DNA from: an uncultured Arenicella sp.
GTDB lineage: Bacteria; Pseudomonadota; Gammaproteobacteria; Arenicellales; Arenicellaceae
Length of the DNA stretch: 33,497 nt
Assembly (NCBI GenBank): GCA_937973905.1
Contig: CALJJR010000195.1
Location: 1 to 33,497 of the forward strand
Reading direction: 5' to 3'
Position 1 is the first letter of the stretch; every line of letters begins with the position of its first letter. A program made the translations under genes and the position numbers. The notes beneath the pieces were generated by a model that worked only from the letters and a program-made list of their open reading frames with translations, was not told the origin of the DNA and did not search any database. Below, piece by piece: positions 8,598 through 16,994 of this stretch.

Positions 8598-9872
8598 CTA
8601 GTTGTCCAGTTCAACCAGCCTCTCCCCAGACACTAAATCCGTGAAAACCTCGCGTTCGCGAATGATATGTGAGCTGCCACCATCCACTAGGATTTCAGGC
8701 GGTCTCGGCCGAGAGTTGTAATTAGAACTCATGACAAACGAATACGCACCGGCCGATTCAACGCACAGCAGGTCTCCCGCAGTAACCGAGAGTTCGCGCT
8801 CAGTGCCCAACACATCGGCTGACTCACAGACTGGACCTACGATTTCCCACTGCTCGCTGTTATTATGTTGCGCTCGGTCGATGACCGTGGAGATGCGGTG
8901 AAACGCTTGATACAGGGAAGGGCGCATAAGGTCGTTCATGCCGGCATCGACAATGGCAAAGTTTTTCCGCTCGGTTCGTTTAATATATTCCACTTGGGTC
9001 AACAGAACCCCTGCGTTGCCAGCGATAAATCGACCAGGCTCAATTGCTACCGGTAAATTAATGTCGTGATCACGCAGTTGCTTGAGAATATTGTCTACGT
9101 AAGCCTGGGCAGAAGGTAGGGATTCGCCTTGGTAGTCAATGCCTAAGCCGCCACCGAGATCGAGTTGTTGGATGGCAATTCCATGCTCAGAAAGCTCTAA
9201 AACCAATTCAGCGATTCTTGCTACCGCATCGGCGAACGGTTGTAGTTCGGTAATCTGCGAGCCAATATGGCAGGCCATGCTGTGCACGCTAACGTTGGGC
9301 ATTTTGCTCGCGGCTTTGTAGGCATCGAGTGCCGCAGGTACGGCCAAGCCAAACTTTGCGGTTTCAAGCCCAGTGGCAATATACGGATGGGTACGGGCAT
9401 CAACATCAGGATTAACCCGAATACCAATCCGCGCAGTTACGTTCAGATCGGCGGCGATGTATTGAATTCTCTCTAGTTCTTCATGTGACTCGATGTTGAG
9501 GCAACGAACGCCCGATTCGCCACACTGAAGAGCCATGCGAATTTCTTCTTCACTTTTGGCAACACCGGAAAACACAATCTTGTCGGCGTCGCCTCCTGCT
9601 GCGAGTACTCGTTGTAATTCGCCCCCAGACACAATATCAAAGCCTGAACCCAAACGAGCGAGCACATTCAAAATAGCGATATTGGAGTTAGCCTTAACCG
9701 CGTAGCAAATTAGATGTGGGTAGTCGTGAAAGGCTTCATCAAGTGCTCGCCAATGTTGTTCAAAGGCTGCGCGTGAGTAAATGTAGCAAGGCGTTGCATA
9801 GTCCGCTGCGAGGCTGGGCATAGCGACATCTTCAGCGTGCAACACGCCATTTCGATAATTAAATACAGACAT
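8598..9872 (-). CDS. lysA: Diaminopimelate decarboxylase
   Basis: PLP enzyme that turns meso-diaminopimelate into lysine, the last step of lysine synthesis. The 424-residue protein has the PLP lysine Lys60 in CYAVKANSN, the glycine-rich phosphate loop LDLGGGLGIDY, the EPGRFIAGNAG segment and the substrate/partner-site Cys in GPVCESADVLG. The length is normal. It lies 39 bases downstream of the small lipoprotein gene lptM, the usual lptM-lysA pairing. The dapF gene that often follows is absent; the DUF4124-glutaredoxin gene takes its place. Confidence 0.97.
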   Translation of the reverse strand: MSVFNYRNGVLHAEDVAMPSLAADYATPCYIYSRAAFEQHWRALDEAFHDYPHLICYAVKANSNIAILNVLARLGSGFDIVSGGELQRVLAAGGDADKIVFSGVAKSEEEIRMALQCGESGVRCLNIESHEELERIQYIAADLNVTARIGIRVNPDVDARTHPYIATGLETAKFGLAVPAALDAYKAASKMPNVSVHSMACHIGSQITELQPFADAVARIAELVLELSEHGIAIQQLDLGGGLGIDYQGESLPSAQAYVDNILKQLRDHDINLPVAIEPGRFIAGNAGVLLTQVEYIKRTERKNFAIVDAGMNDLMRPSLYQAFHRISTVIDRAQHNNSEQWEIVGPVCESADVLGTERELSVTAGDLLCVESAGAYSFVMSSNYNSRPRPPEILVDGGSSHIIREREVFTDLVSGERLVELDN

Positions 9873-9911
9873 TTTATTGCTGCTCTCAAGGTCGCAGCCT
9901 TTTGGTTTTGC

Positions 9912-10040
9912 TTAGCGCGTACCTTCTGGATCTTCTTCTTGCTGTACCTGCGGTCGTTCCACTTCAAGAGGGCCTTTTTGACCACACGCCTGAAGCGTAC
10001 CGAGAGCAATAAGCAGTAGAAGGAAAGTGAGTTTGTTCAT
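9912..10040 (-). CDS. lptM: Small lipoprotein LptM (YifL family), 42 residues
   Basis: A short gene between argH and lysA, easily missed. It encodes M-N-K-L-T-F, a hydrophobic signal, the lipobox LQAC (Cys19), then GQKGPLEVERPQ and an acidic tail. The C-G-Q-K-G-P-L start of the mature protein is the hallmark of the YifL/LptM family, which in E. coli helps LptD fold and form its disulfides in the LPS export complex. AGGT lies 7 bases before the ATG as ribosome site. Position next to lysA is conserved across gammaproteobacteria, which supports the call strongly. Confidence 0.93.
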   Translation of the reverse strand: MNKLTFLLLLIALGTLQACGQKGPLEVERPQVQQEEDPEGTR

Positions 10041-10084
10041 TTTTAAAACCTATGATGTAGCTTAGTCGAACGCCAACTGTGGCG

Positions 10085-11488
10085 TTATGTTTGATCATTG
10101 CTGAGGCGCGCCAGCGCTGCCGCCAGCGCCGCAGCGACTTGAACCGGTGCAGTACCGCCAAAATGGTCACGCGAGTTAAGTGAGCCTTCAAGCGACAGTA
10201 CTTCAAAAACATCTTCATCTATCATGCTGCCGAATTCTTGCAGTTGTTGCAAACTCAGATCCGCGAGTGGGACTTTATTTTCTATCGCGAAATTAACGGT
10301 GGAGCCAACGATTTCATGCGCATCTCTAAAAGGAACTCCGCGGCGTACCAAGTATTCCGCCAAGTCAGTTGCAGTGGCGTAACCTTGTAGCGCCGCTTGG
10401 TACATGGCCTCGCGATTGGTTTTGATGCTAGGCAGCATTGCTGCAAACACTCGTAAAGATGTGGTTAGGGTATCGACCGTATCAAAAATCGGTTGTTTGT
10501 CTTCTTGATTGTCGCGATTGTAAGCCAGCGGTTGACTTTTCATGAGCACTAACAGAGCTTGGAGATTGCCGATAACACGCCCGCTCTTACCGCGAATTAA
10601 TTCAGCAATATCAGGGTTTTTCTTCTGCGGCATGATGCTGGAGCCAGTACAGAAGGCATCACCAATGTCGATAAATTTGTAGTTCTCAGAAGCCCACAAA
10701 ATGATTTCTTCGCACATTCGAGAGAGGTGCATCATGATCAGGCTGGCGGCCGAGTTAAACTCGATCAAGAAATCGCGGTCCGACACCGCGTCGAGGGAGT
10801 TGCGCGCTGGTCGTTCAAACCCAAGCAGCTCGCAGGTGTAATCTCGATCAAGCGGAAAACTGGTTCCAGCCAACGCGGCTGAACCAAGCGGCATAACATT
10901 GATGCGTTTTCGTCCATCGGCTAGGCGTTCCGCATCGCGCTCGAGCATTTCGTTCCAGGCTAATAAGTGATGGGCGAAACTAATTGGTTGAGCGACTTGT
11001 AAGTGAGTGAAGCCTGGCAGAATCGTGTTAACTTCGCGCCCGGCAAATTCTAACAACTCTGCTTGTAAGGCCTTGATCAGGGCTATGCAATCGTCCGTCG
11101 CTTCGCGCAGGTAGAGCCGGATATCAGTCGCTACCTGATCATTACGCGATCGGCCGGTATGAAGTTTCTTACCAGCTTCACCGATGGCTTCACTAAGGTG
11201 CGCTTCGATGTTCATATGCACGTCTTCAAGTGCTGCAGACCAGCTAAAGTCGCCGTTTTCGATTTCAGTCTGCAGGTTTAATAACCCTGCTTTGATTGCA
11301 TCGGCTTCCTCTTCGGTGAGGACGCCGATCTTAGCCAACATTTGGCTATGCGCAATCGAGCCTTGAATGTCATGGCGGTATAAGCGTGCGTCAAAACTTA
11401 CCGATTCTGTGAAAGCCTCAACGAGTTCGTTGGTCGGTTCATTAAAGCGCCCGCCCCAGAGTTTTTTATTGTCAGCTTGATCGGCCAT
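10085..11488 (-). CDS. argH: Argininosuccinate lyase
   Basis: Splits argininosuccinate into arginine and fumarate, the last step of arginine synthesis. The 467-residue protein starts with the family-typical KKLWGGRF near residue 9, contains HTGRSRNDQ (about residue 114) and the fumarase/aspartase superfamily signature [12 protein letters not shown] (about residue 281), whose Ser lies on the catalytic loop. The length is normal. It is transcribed away from hemCD over a 260-base gap that holds several inverted repeats, and lptM lies 44 bases downstream. Confidence 0.97.
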   Translation of the reverse strand: MADQADNKKLWGGRFNEPTNELVEAFTESVSFDARLYRHDIQGSIAHSQMLAKIGVLTEEEADAIKAGLLNLQTEIENGDFSWSAALEDVHMNIEAHLSEAIGEAGKKLHTGRSRNDQVATDIRLYLREATDDCIALIKALQAELLEFAGREVNTILPGFTHLQVAQPISFAHHLLAWNEMLERDAERLADGRKRINVMPLGSAALAGTSFPLDRDYTCELLGFERPARNSLDAVSDRDFLIEFNSAASLIMMHLSRMCEEIILWASENYKFIDIGDAFCTGSSIMPQKKNPDIAELIRGKSGRVIGNLQALLVLMKSQPLAYNRDNQEDKQPIFDTVDTLTTSLRVFAAMLPSIKTNREAMYQAALQGYATATDLAEYLVRRGVPFRDAHEIVGSTVNFAIENKVPLADLSLQQLQEFGSMIDEDVFEVLSLEGSLNSRDHFGGTAPVQVAAALAAALARLSNDQT

Positions 11489-11519
11489 GGATGAATCGGG
11501 TGTGGTGATGGCCCGTGTT

Positions 11520-11614
11520 GTAAGCGCGCCAAATTCAAGCGCGCAATTATAGCCTGTGGCTCGCGGCTAAGCGAGGCTCGCAATCGAGAATTGGTGGTCT
11601 TTTAATTCTCGATT
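11520..11614. repeat. Inverted repeats in the argH-hemCD divergent region
   Basis: Three symmetric elements are packed into 95 bases. The strongest is AATCGAGAATT (11582-11592) facing AATTCTCGATT (11604-11614), an exact 11-bp inverted repeat with an 11-base loop. Just left of it, CTCGC (11560-11564) faces GCGAG (11571-11575), flanked by direct copies of GGCTCGC. Near 11523-11544 AAGCGCGC occurs twice. None is followed by a T-run on either strand, so they do not look like terminators. They could be operator sites or a folded argH leader; this is inference. Confidence 0.6.
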
Positions 11615-11748
11615 TAGTGATCAGTGAGTGCAATGATTTGTAAAATTCGAGCTGCTTAATCAACGGCTATGCTAAAGTCGGGATGCAAGCGACAGTACAC
11701 CTCAAACCCCCTTCTCAAGACCTTTTTTCTGGAGCATTAAACCGGTCA

Positions 11749-13461
11749 ATGGCAACCCTAAGGATCGCAACCCGCAATAGCCCATTAGCGCTATGGCAAG
11801 CTGAATACATCAAGCGTCGATTGCTCGAGGTGCATGCGCAGCTGAATGTGGAAATTATCGGTATGACTACGCAAGGTGACGTCCTGTTGGATCGCAGTTT
11901 GGCGACCGCCGGAGGCAAGGGATTGTTCTTAAAGGAGCTCGAAGTATCGTTGCTCAACGGTGAAACCGATATTGCCGTTCATTCCATGAAGGATGTACCA
12001 GTAACGCTGCCTGATGGTTTGGAGATTCCAACCGTCTGCATGCGCGAGGAACCTCGCGATGCGTTTGTTTCTAACCGTTATCAAAATTTATACGCGTTGC
12101 CAGATGGTGCTAAAGTCGGCACCTCGAGTTTGCGCCGTGTGTCGCAGTTGCTGAGTGCATTTCCGAAGCTTGAGTTCGTGGCATTGAGAGGAAACGTGAA
12201 TACACGTCTCGGCAAGCTTGATGACGATGAATACGATGCGATCATTCTCGCCGCTGCTGGCCTGAAGCGATTGGGATTTGAGCATCGGATCAAGCAATTA
12301 ATTACGCCAGAACTTTGTTTGCCCGCCGTCGGGCAAGGGATTGTCGGTATTGAATGTCGGTCTGACGATGTCGACACGAAGGCTTTGATCGAACCCTTGC
12401 ATGATTTGGAAAGCGCAATGGTGTTAGCTGCCGAGCGTGGCATGAATGCAGCGCTGGACGGAGGTTGCCAGGTGCCGGTTGCTGGGTTTGCTGAGATTAG
12501 TAAGGGCCGCTTACGCATGCGTGGCATGGTTGCCTCGGTCGATGGTGAGAAGATTATTTACAGCAATCAAACTATTGAACAATTGTCCGTTGAATATGCA
12601 CAACGACTTGGTACTGAAGTGGGTAAGGAATTGCTCGACCAAGGGGCTGCGAAACTCCTTGCCGCCGTCACCGGTAAAACCCCAGTTGCAGCGTATGTTG
12701 AACGCCCGGTGGTGTTGCTGACCCGTCAACAACGTTATCGCGGAAACGTCAGCGAGCTGCTGATGCAACTTGATTGTGAGGTAGAGAATATCGAAACCTT
12801 GCAGATCGACCCGCTGGTTAATGACAAGTTGATCGAGCATTTGCGTAATTTGGATCAATTTACTGATGTGTTGTTTGTGTCGCGTAATGCGGTAGAGATT
12901 GGTATGGCATTGCTGAAGGATGAAAATGTCGCCATACCGGAGTCGGTGAATGTAATGACCGTGGGCGCGGAAACGGCGAAGCAACTGCGCGCGTTTGGAA
13001 TTTCAGCCCTTTTCCCAAATCGAGGGACAGGTGCTGATGCCTTGTTAGGTGTGTCAAAATTAAAAGAACTAACCGGGCGCAAAATATTGATATTTCGTGG
13101 TACCCATGGATTGGCCTGGCCAGCCGAAGAGATGCGGACTCGAGGTGCGGTTGTTGAACATGCTGATGTGTACAAACAGAGCACACCGGCAGGCGGCTTA
13201 CGTCAATTTAGAGAAATGTTTAAACGCCATGAGCGCATAGACGCGGTGTTCATTCATAGCGCGCAGAGCATGACAAACTTTATGCATTTTGTGCGCGACG
13301 ATTTGCACCGATTCGTGGATGGTCGGTTAATTGTAGGGAGCGAACGCATCGGCGATGTGGCCCGCCAACTTGGTTGGTTGCATGAGATTAACGTAGCGCA
13401 GTCTCCCTCCAACAAACATATGCTAATGGCATTCACGGCCAATCAAAAACACACTGGCTAG
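11749..13461 (+). CDS. hemCD: Fused porphobilinogen deaminase-uroporphyrinogen III synthase
   Basis: One open frame encodes two successive tetrapyrrole enzymes that are separate proteins in most gammaproteobacteria. From the ATG at 11749 the HemC half (about 1-310) starts LRIATRNSPLALWQAEYI, has the family motifs MKDVPV and AVGQGIVGIECR, and carries the dipyrromethane-cofactor Cys240 in DGGCQVPVA. The HemD half (about 318-570) starts RPVVLLTRQQRY and ends near NVAQSPSNKHMLMA. There is almost no linker. The frame is open back to an ATG at 11683, but the extra 22 residues do not look like HemC; GGAG at 11731 could serve the later start, though 14 bases is a long spacing. HemX follows 53 bases on. 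Confidence 0.92.
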   Translation: MATLRIATRNSPLALWQAEYIKRRLLEVHAQLNVEIIGMTTQGDVLLDRSLATAGGKGLFLKELEVSLLNGETDIAVHSMKDVPVTLPDGLEIPTVCMREEPRDAFVSNRYQNLYALPDGAKVGTSSLRRVSQLLSAFPKLEFVALRGNVNTRLGKLDDDEYDAIILAAAGLKRLGFEHRIKQLITPELCLPAVGQGIVGIECRSDDVDTKALIEPLHDLESAMVLAAERGMNAALDGGCQVPVAGFAEISKGRLRMRGMVASVDGEKIIYSNQTIEQLSVEYAQRLGTEVGKELLDQGAAKLLAAVTGKTPVAAYVERPVVLLTRQQRYRGNVSELLMQLDCEVENIETLQIDPLVNDKLIEHLRNLDQFTDVLFVSRNAVEIGMALLKDENVAIPESVNVMTVGAETAKQLRAFGISALFPNRGTGADALLGVSKLKELTGRKILIFRGTHGLAWPAEEMRTRGAVVEHADVYKQSTPAGGLRQFREMFKRHERIDAVFIHSAQSMTNFMHFVRDDLHRFVDGRLIVGSERIGDVARQLGWLHEINVAQSPSNKHMLMAFTANQKHTG

Positions 13462-13514
13462 TGTGCTACTATTTTTGCCCCCGAAGTGGGGCCTAAACTT
13501 TGTGAAAATGAAAC

Positions 13515-14639
13515 ATGACAGACAGTAAATCAGACAGCGAACAAAGCCCAGCGGTACCCGCTGAAATTGCGACCCCAAGCACGAGTGAGCCGGCCGCTGC
13601 GCCAGTGGTTGTAAAAAGCGCTGGTAAAGGATTGGGGATTTTCGCTATTTTGATCTCACTGGCGGCGCTTGGCGGTAGTGGATACACCTGGTTTGAAACG
13701 CAGGTGAAGGGTGTGCAGCAAGAATCTCGGCTGGCCGTTGGCGTCAGTGAAATTGGCGCTCAAGTATCGCGTTTGGGTGACAGCATTACTCGGATTAAGC
13801 AAGATCAAGCTGATGTTGTGACCGGTGCCGAGCTCGAGTCTAAAATCCTCGGGGTGACCAGTTCGGTTGAGTCGCAGTTGCGTGATATGAGTGCTGAACA
13901 AAAGGCAGTGCAGGATTCGGTCACCAAGTTAAATGCTGAACTGCAACGCGGCGTGGATCAATTCACCATTGAAGAGGTCTCCCAGCTGTTACGTATTGCC
14001 AACAACAGTGTGCTGTTCAGCGATGATATTGAGGCCGCGACCAATGCGCTGACTTTGGCCGACAATCAATTGAAGACCCTCAGAGACCCAAGGTTTGCCC
14101 GCGTAAGAACTGCGATCAATAGCGAACTTGCCGCATTGCGCGGTGTAACGCTACCAGATACAGAAGCGATTAGTGCGCAACTCAATAGTTTAGCGAAAAC
14201 GGTGGTGGGTTTGCCATTGGCTAATGAGCCGGATGAGCGCACCCCAGAGCCCGTTGCTGTAGAGCCAGAAGCAGAGATCACGGTGCGTGGAGAACTGGTT
14301 AAGATCTGGCGCGACTTAATCGGATCAGTTTCGATCCAGCGCGTTGATCAGCCTCCCAAACCATTGTTAGTGCCAGAACAACGTTACTTTCTCAACGAAA
14401 ATATTCGACTCTCAATCGCCAAGGCCGAGTTGGCATTGTTGCAGGGTGAGGCCCGCGTGTACAAACGCAGCCTAAATGATGCGCGTCGTTGGCTGCGTGA
14501 GTATTTCGATCTAAAAGATGCCGAAGTGAAAACCACTTTAAAGCAATTAGATGCGCTCTCATCGGCTTCAATCAAAAGTGAAGTGCCTAGCATTACTGGG
14601 TCGTATCAAGCTCTTCAAACTATTTTGGGTGGCCAGTAG
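13515..14639 (+). CDS. hemX: HemX-family membrane protein
   Basis: HemX is a single-pass inner-membrane protein found beside hemC/hemD/hemY in proteobacteria; despite older names it has no shown methyltransferase activity. The 374-residue product has a disordered Ser/Ala/Pro-rich cytoplasmic start, one membrane segment at about residues 38-57 (GIFAILISLAALGGSGYTW), a coiled coil, and the conserved C-terminal region with EEVSQLLRIANNSV and LNDARRWLREYFD. HemY starts 2 bases after its stop. Its exact job in heme synthesis is not established. Confidence 0.9.
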   Translation: MTDSKSDSEQSPAVPAEIATPSTSEPAAAPVVVKSAGKGLGIFAILISLAALGGSGYTWFETQVKGVQQESRLAVGVSEIGAQVSRLGDSITRIKQDQADVVTGAELESKILGVTSSVESQLRDMSAEQKAVQDSVTKLNAELQRGVDQFTIEEVSQLLRIANNSVLFSDDIEAATNALTLADNQLKTLRDPRFARVRTAINSELAALRGVTLPDTEAISAQLNSLAKTVVGLPLANEPDERTPEPVAVEPEAEITVRGELVKIWRDLIGSVSIQRVDQPPKPLLVPEQRYFLNENIRLSIAKAELALLQGEARVYKRSLNDARRWLREYFDLKDAEVKTTLKQLDALSSASIKSEVPSITGSYQALQTILGGQ

Positions 14640-14641
14640 TT

Positions 14642-15886
14642 ATGCGTTTGATATTACTTTTTGCCCTAGCCAGCTTGCTCGGCTACGGAATTTTACAGGT
14701 CGATAAATTAGACCCAGATAATTACGTCAAGATGTATCTTGGCAACTATGTTGTCGAACTAAAAGTGGTGTCGTTTTTAGTTCTGGTTCTGTTGCTGGTC
14801 ATGTTGTTGTACTTTTTATTGTGGTTGTTTCGTGCGCTTTGGCGATCGCCCAAATCAATGTCGCGTTGGTGGCACCGTCGCAGCAGAAATATCGCAGAAG
14901 AGCAGTTTGGCGCCGGTTATTTGTCGTTAATCAAAGGTGATTGGCGACGTGCCGAAACCCAATTAACCAAGAAGACCAAGCACAGTCATATTTCTTATGT
15001 GAATTATCTAGCCGCAGCGCGGGCAGCTGCTGAACAAGGTCGGCTTTCGAAACGTGATGAATATCTCACCGCAGCGTATGAGGCTGCGCCGGAAGAACGC
15101 TTGGCCATAGGTCTGACTAAAGCGCGCTTGCACCAAAGTGCAGGTCAGCTCGAGGAGGCCGAGGCAACGCTGGCTGATATCGAACAGCTCGGAGTTAACA
15201 ACCCTCAGTACACGGCGATGTCATTGCAATTGTTTGAACGCAAACGTAATTGGGAGAAGGTTGATACGCTTCTACCTGCCGCGCAAAAGCAACACGCTTT
15301 GCCACCTGAAATGCTAAGCGCTCTAGAAGAACAGGTCACCACTAATCAATTACTTACAGCCACCGATAAATTAGCAGCCTATAAGTCCTTACCTAGAGCG
15401 CAACGCAAGACCTCTGGCAATATTGCGATCTACACGCAGGCGCTGGTCGATAACGGCGATCATGGTGCTGCAGAAAAGGCTATTCGTGGGGCTCTAAAGA
15501 ATGAATGGAGCGACGAGTTGATTGATATCTACGGTCAGTTGCAAAGTGAAAAGCCGGCCAAATTACTGCGGCAGGCCGAAGGTTGGTTGCTTGCTCGGCC
15601 AGAAAATGCCCATTTGAATCTCGCCGCTGGCCGATTGGCTAAGCAGGCCAAATCATATGATCTTGCCAAGGAATATTTGCAAGCTGCCATAACGCAAGAG
15701 CAATTGCCGGCCGCCTACTCCGTTTTGGGTGAGGTATACGAGGCGAATAGCGAAAGTGGCAAAGCTCTGCAACTCTATCGAGTTGGGATGCAGGCGCTGT
15801 CTGGCAGTGAAACAGTCGCCTTAACTGCGCCCCTAAAACCTGAATTGATTGTAGCGACAGAAGATAAGCAGGAAGCGAACTCTTAG
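14642..15886 (+). CDS. hemY: HemY-family TPR membrane protein
   Basis: A 414-residue inner-membrane protein with two N-terminal membrane segments (residues 1-17 and about 40-65) followed by TPR-like helical repeats to the end. This is the proteobacterial HemY of the hemCDXY cluster, not the Bacillus protoporphyrinogen oxidase of the same name. Conserved pieces include the N-terminal LDPDNYVKMYLGNYVVEL and FGAGYLSLIKGDW. It starts 2 bases after hemX, so the two are translated as a unit. MutM follows 10 bases later. Confidence 0.92.
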   Translation: MRLILLFALASLLGYGILQVDKLDPDNYVKMYLGNYVVELKVVSFLVLVLLLVMLLYFLLWLFRALWRSPKSMSRWWHRRSRNIAEEQFGAGYLSLIKGDWRRAETQLTKKTKHSHISYVNYLAAARAAAEQGRLSKRDEYLTAAYEAAPEERLAIGLTKARLHQSAGQLEEAEATLADIEQLGVNNPQYTAMSLQLFERKRNWEKVDTLLPAAQKQHALPPEMLSALEEQVTTNQLLTATDKLAAYKSLPRAQRKTSGNIAIYTQALVDNGDHGAAEKAIRGALKNEWSDELIDIYGQLQSEKPAKLLRQAEGWLLARPENAHLNLAAGRLAKQAKSYDLAKEYLQAAITQEQLPAAYSVLGEVYEANSESGKALQLYRVGMQALSGSETVALTAPLKPELIVATEDKQEANS

Positions 15887-15896
15887 ATCTCGAGAC

Positions 15897-16724
15897 GTGC
15901 CTGAACTTCCTGAGGTTGAAACCACGCGTCGCGGGCTAGAGCCGTGGGTGACTAATGCTGAAATTCTGTCAATCACTGTTCGCAATCCTTCGCTGCGATG
16001 GCCTGTGCCAACTCAAGAGTTATTAAAGCTCACCGGTCAAAGAATCGATCGAATAGAGCGGCGTGCCAAGTATTTGTTGGTTCATTTACCGAGCAAGGTT
16101 GTCCTTCTTCATCTCGGAATGTCGGGCAGTATGCGGGTGTTGGAGCCTGATGAGACGCCTAGAAAGCACGACCATCTCGACTTTTTAATTCGAACTCATA
16201 AAAACGGCAATAGGGTAGTTCGGTTCAATGATCCGCGTCGTTTTGGTTGCTGTTTGGTTCTAAGCGAGCCTATCAGCGAGCATTCCTTGTTAGCCAATTT
16301 GGGTCCGGAGCCTTTGACCGATGATTTTGACGGCGCCCATTTGTTCGCGCTATCTCGGCGCAGAAAGCTTGCCGTTAAGAATTTCATTATGGATGGCAAG
16401 GTCGTGGTTGGGGTGGGTAATATCTACGCGAGCGAAGCACTTTATGAGGCCGGAGTTCGACCAGGAACCGCGGCCGGTAGGGTGAGTCGTGCAAAATACG
16501 ATCTCCTGGCTGGCACGATCAAAGAGGTTCTGGGCAAAGCAATTAAAGCGGGTGGAACGACGCTCAATGACTTCACTCAGAGTGATGGCAGCCCCGGTTA
16601 CTTTCGTCATGAACTGCAGGTGTACGGTCGCGCCGGTGAGGCTTGTTATCGCTGCGAGAGCACCATTAAGTCGCGCACGCTTGGGCAACGCAATACATTT
16701 TACTGCACGAACTGCCAAACCTGA
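15897..16724 (+). CDS. mutM: Formamidopyrimidine-DNA glycosylase
   Basis: Removes 8-oxoguanine and formamidopyrimidines from DNA and nicks the site (beta/delta lyase). The start is GTG and must be, because the product needs Pro as its first mature residue: the sequence begins MPELPEVETT, giving catalytic Pro1 and Glu2. The beta-elimination Lys is at position 57 of the mature form (RRAKYLLVHL). The C-terminus carries a zinc finger with paired Cys (CYRC and CTNC) and the DNA-contact segment LGQRNTFYC. It lies 10 bases after hemY, probably on the same transcript. Confidence 0.97.
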   Translation: MPELPEVETTRRGLEPWVTNAEILSITVRNPSLRWPVPTQELLKLTGQRIDRIERRAKYLLVHLPSKVVLLHLGMSGSMRVLEPDETPRKHDHLDFLIRTHKNGNRVVRFNDPRRFGCCLVLSEPISEHSLLANLGPEPLTDDFDGAHLFALSRRRKLAVKNFIMDGKVVVGVGNIYASEALYEAGVRPGTAAGRVSRAKYDLLAGTIKEVLGKAIKAGGTTLNDFTQSDGSPGYFRHELQVYGRAGEACYRCESTIKSRTLGQRNTFYCTNCQT

Positions 16725-16777
16725 GTACGACGATTTAGGTTAAGTTCGCAGTTAGCAGATGCTAATCGAGGCAAAGC

Positions 16778-16987
16778 TCATTGCATTGTCCACCATGTAA
16801 CACCGCCCATAAAAATACTCATCAACACCAAGCCCACGCCCCATACGCGCATCCACATTTGGTCACCTAGGCGGCCAAGGTAGACCAAAACAAAGCCGAT
16901 AAAAAAGCCCAACACCGCCGTCAGTATCAACATCTCGTCGCTGGCGTTTTGTGCCAGTGGTGCGGCTTCGCCTTCTTTGTAACGCAT
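16778..16987 (-). CDS. Small two-pass membrane protein downstream of gor
   Basis: A 69-residue protein I do not recognise. Residues about 19-37 (MLILTAVLGFFIGFVLVYLG) and 47-67 (MRVWGVGLVLMSIFMGGVTWW) are hydrophobic and should form two membrane helices, with a short N-terminal cytoplasmic or periplasmic acidic stretch. Its ATG is 7 bases after the gor stop, so it is very likely cotranscribed and perhaps coupled with gor. No function can be given. It converges on mutM. Confidence 0.65.
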   Translation of the reverse strand: MRYKEGEAAPLAQNASDEMLILTAVLGFFIGFVLVYLGRLGDQMWMRVWGVGLVLMSIFMGGVTWWTMQ

Positions 16988-16994
16988 AGCGTTG

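Noticed and set aside
11683-11748. Upstream ATG extending hemCD by 22 residues
   Set aside because: The extra residues do not resemble the HemC N-terminus, and the domain begins precisely at the ATG at 11749; the weak ribosome site leaves some doubt.
12511-12984. 157-codon minus-strand frame inside hemCD
   Set aside because: It lies wholly within the hemCD coding sequence, shows no family motif and has biased residues (many His, Gln, Leu) typical of antisense reading.
16752-16765. TTAGCA-GA-TGCTAA symmetry between mutM and the small membrane gene as a terminator or second CIRCE-like site
   Set aside because: The 2-base centre cannot form a usable hairpin loop without opening pairs, no T-run follows, and it lacks the CIRCE arms and 9-base spacer.
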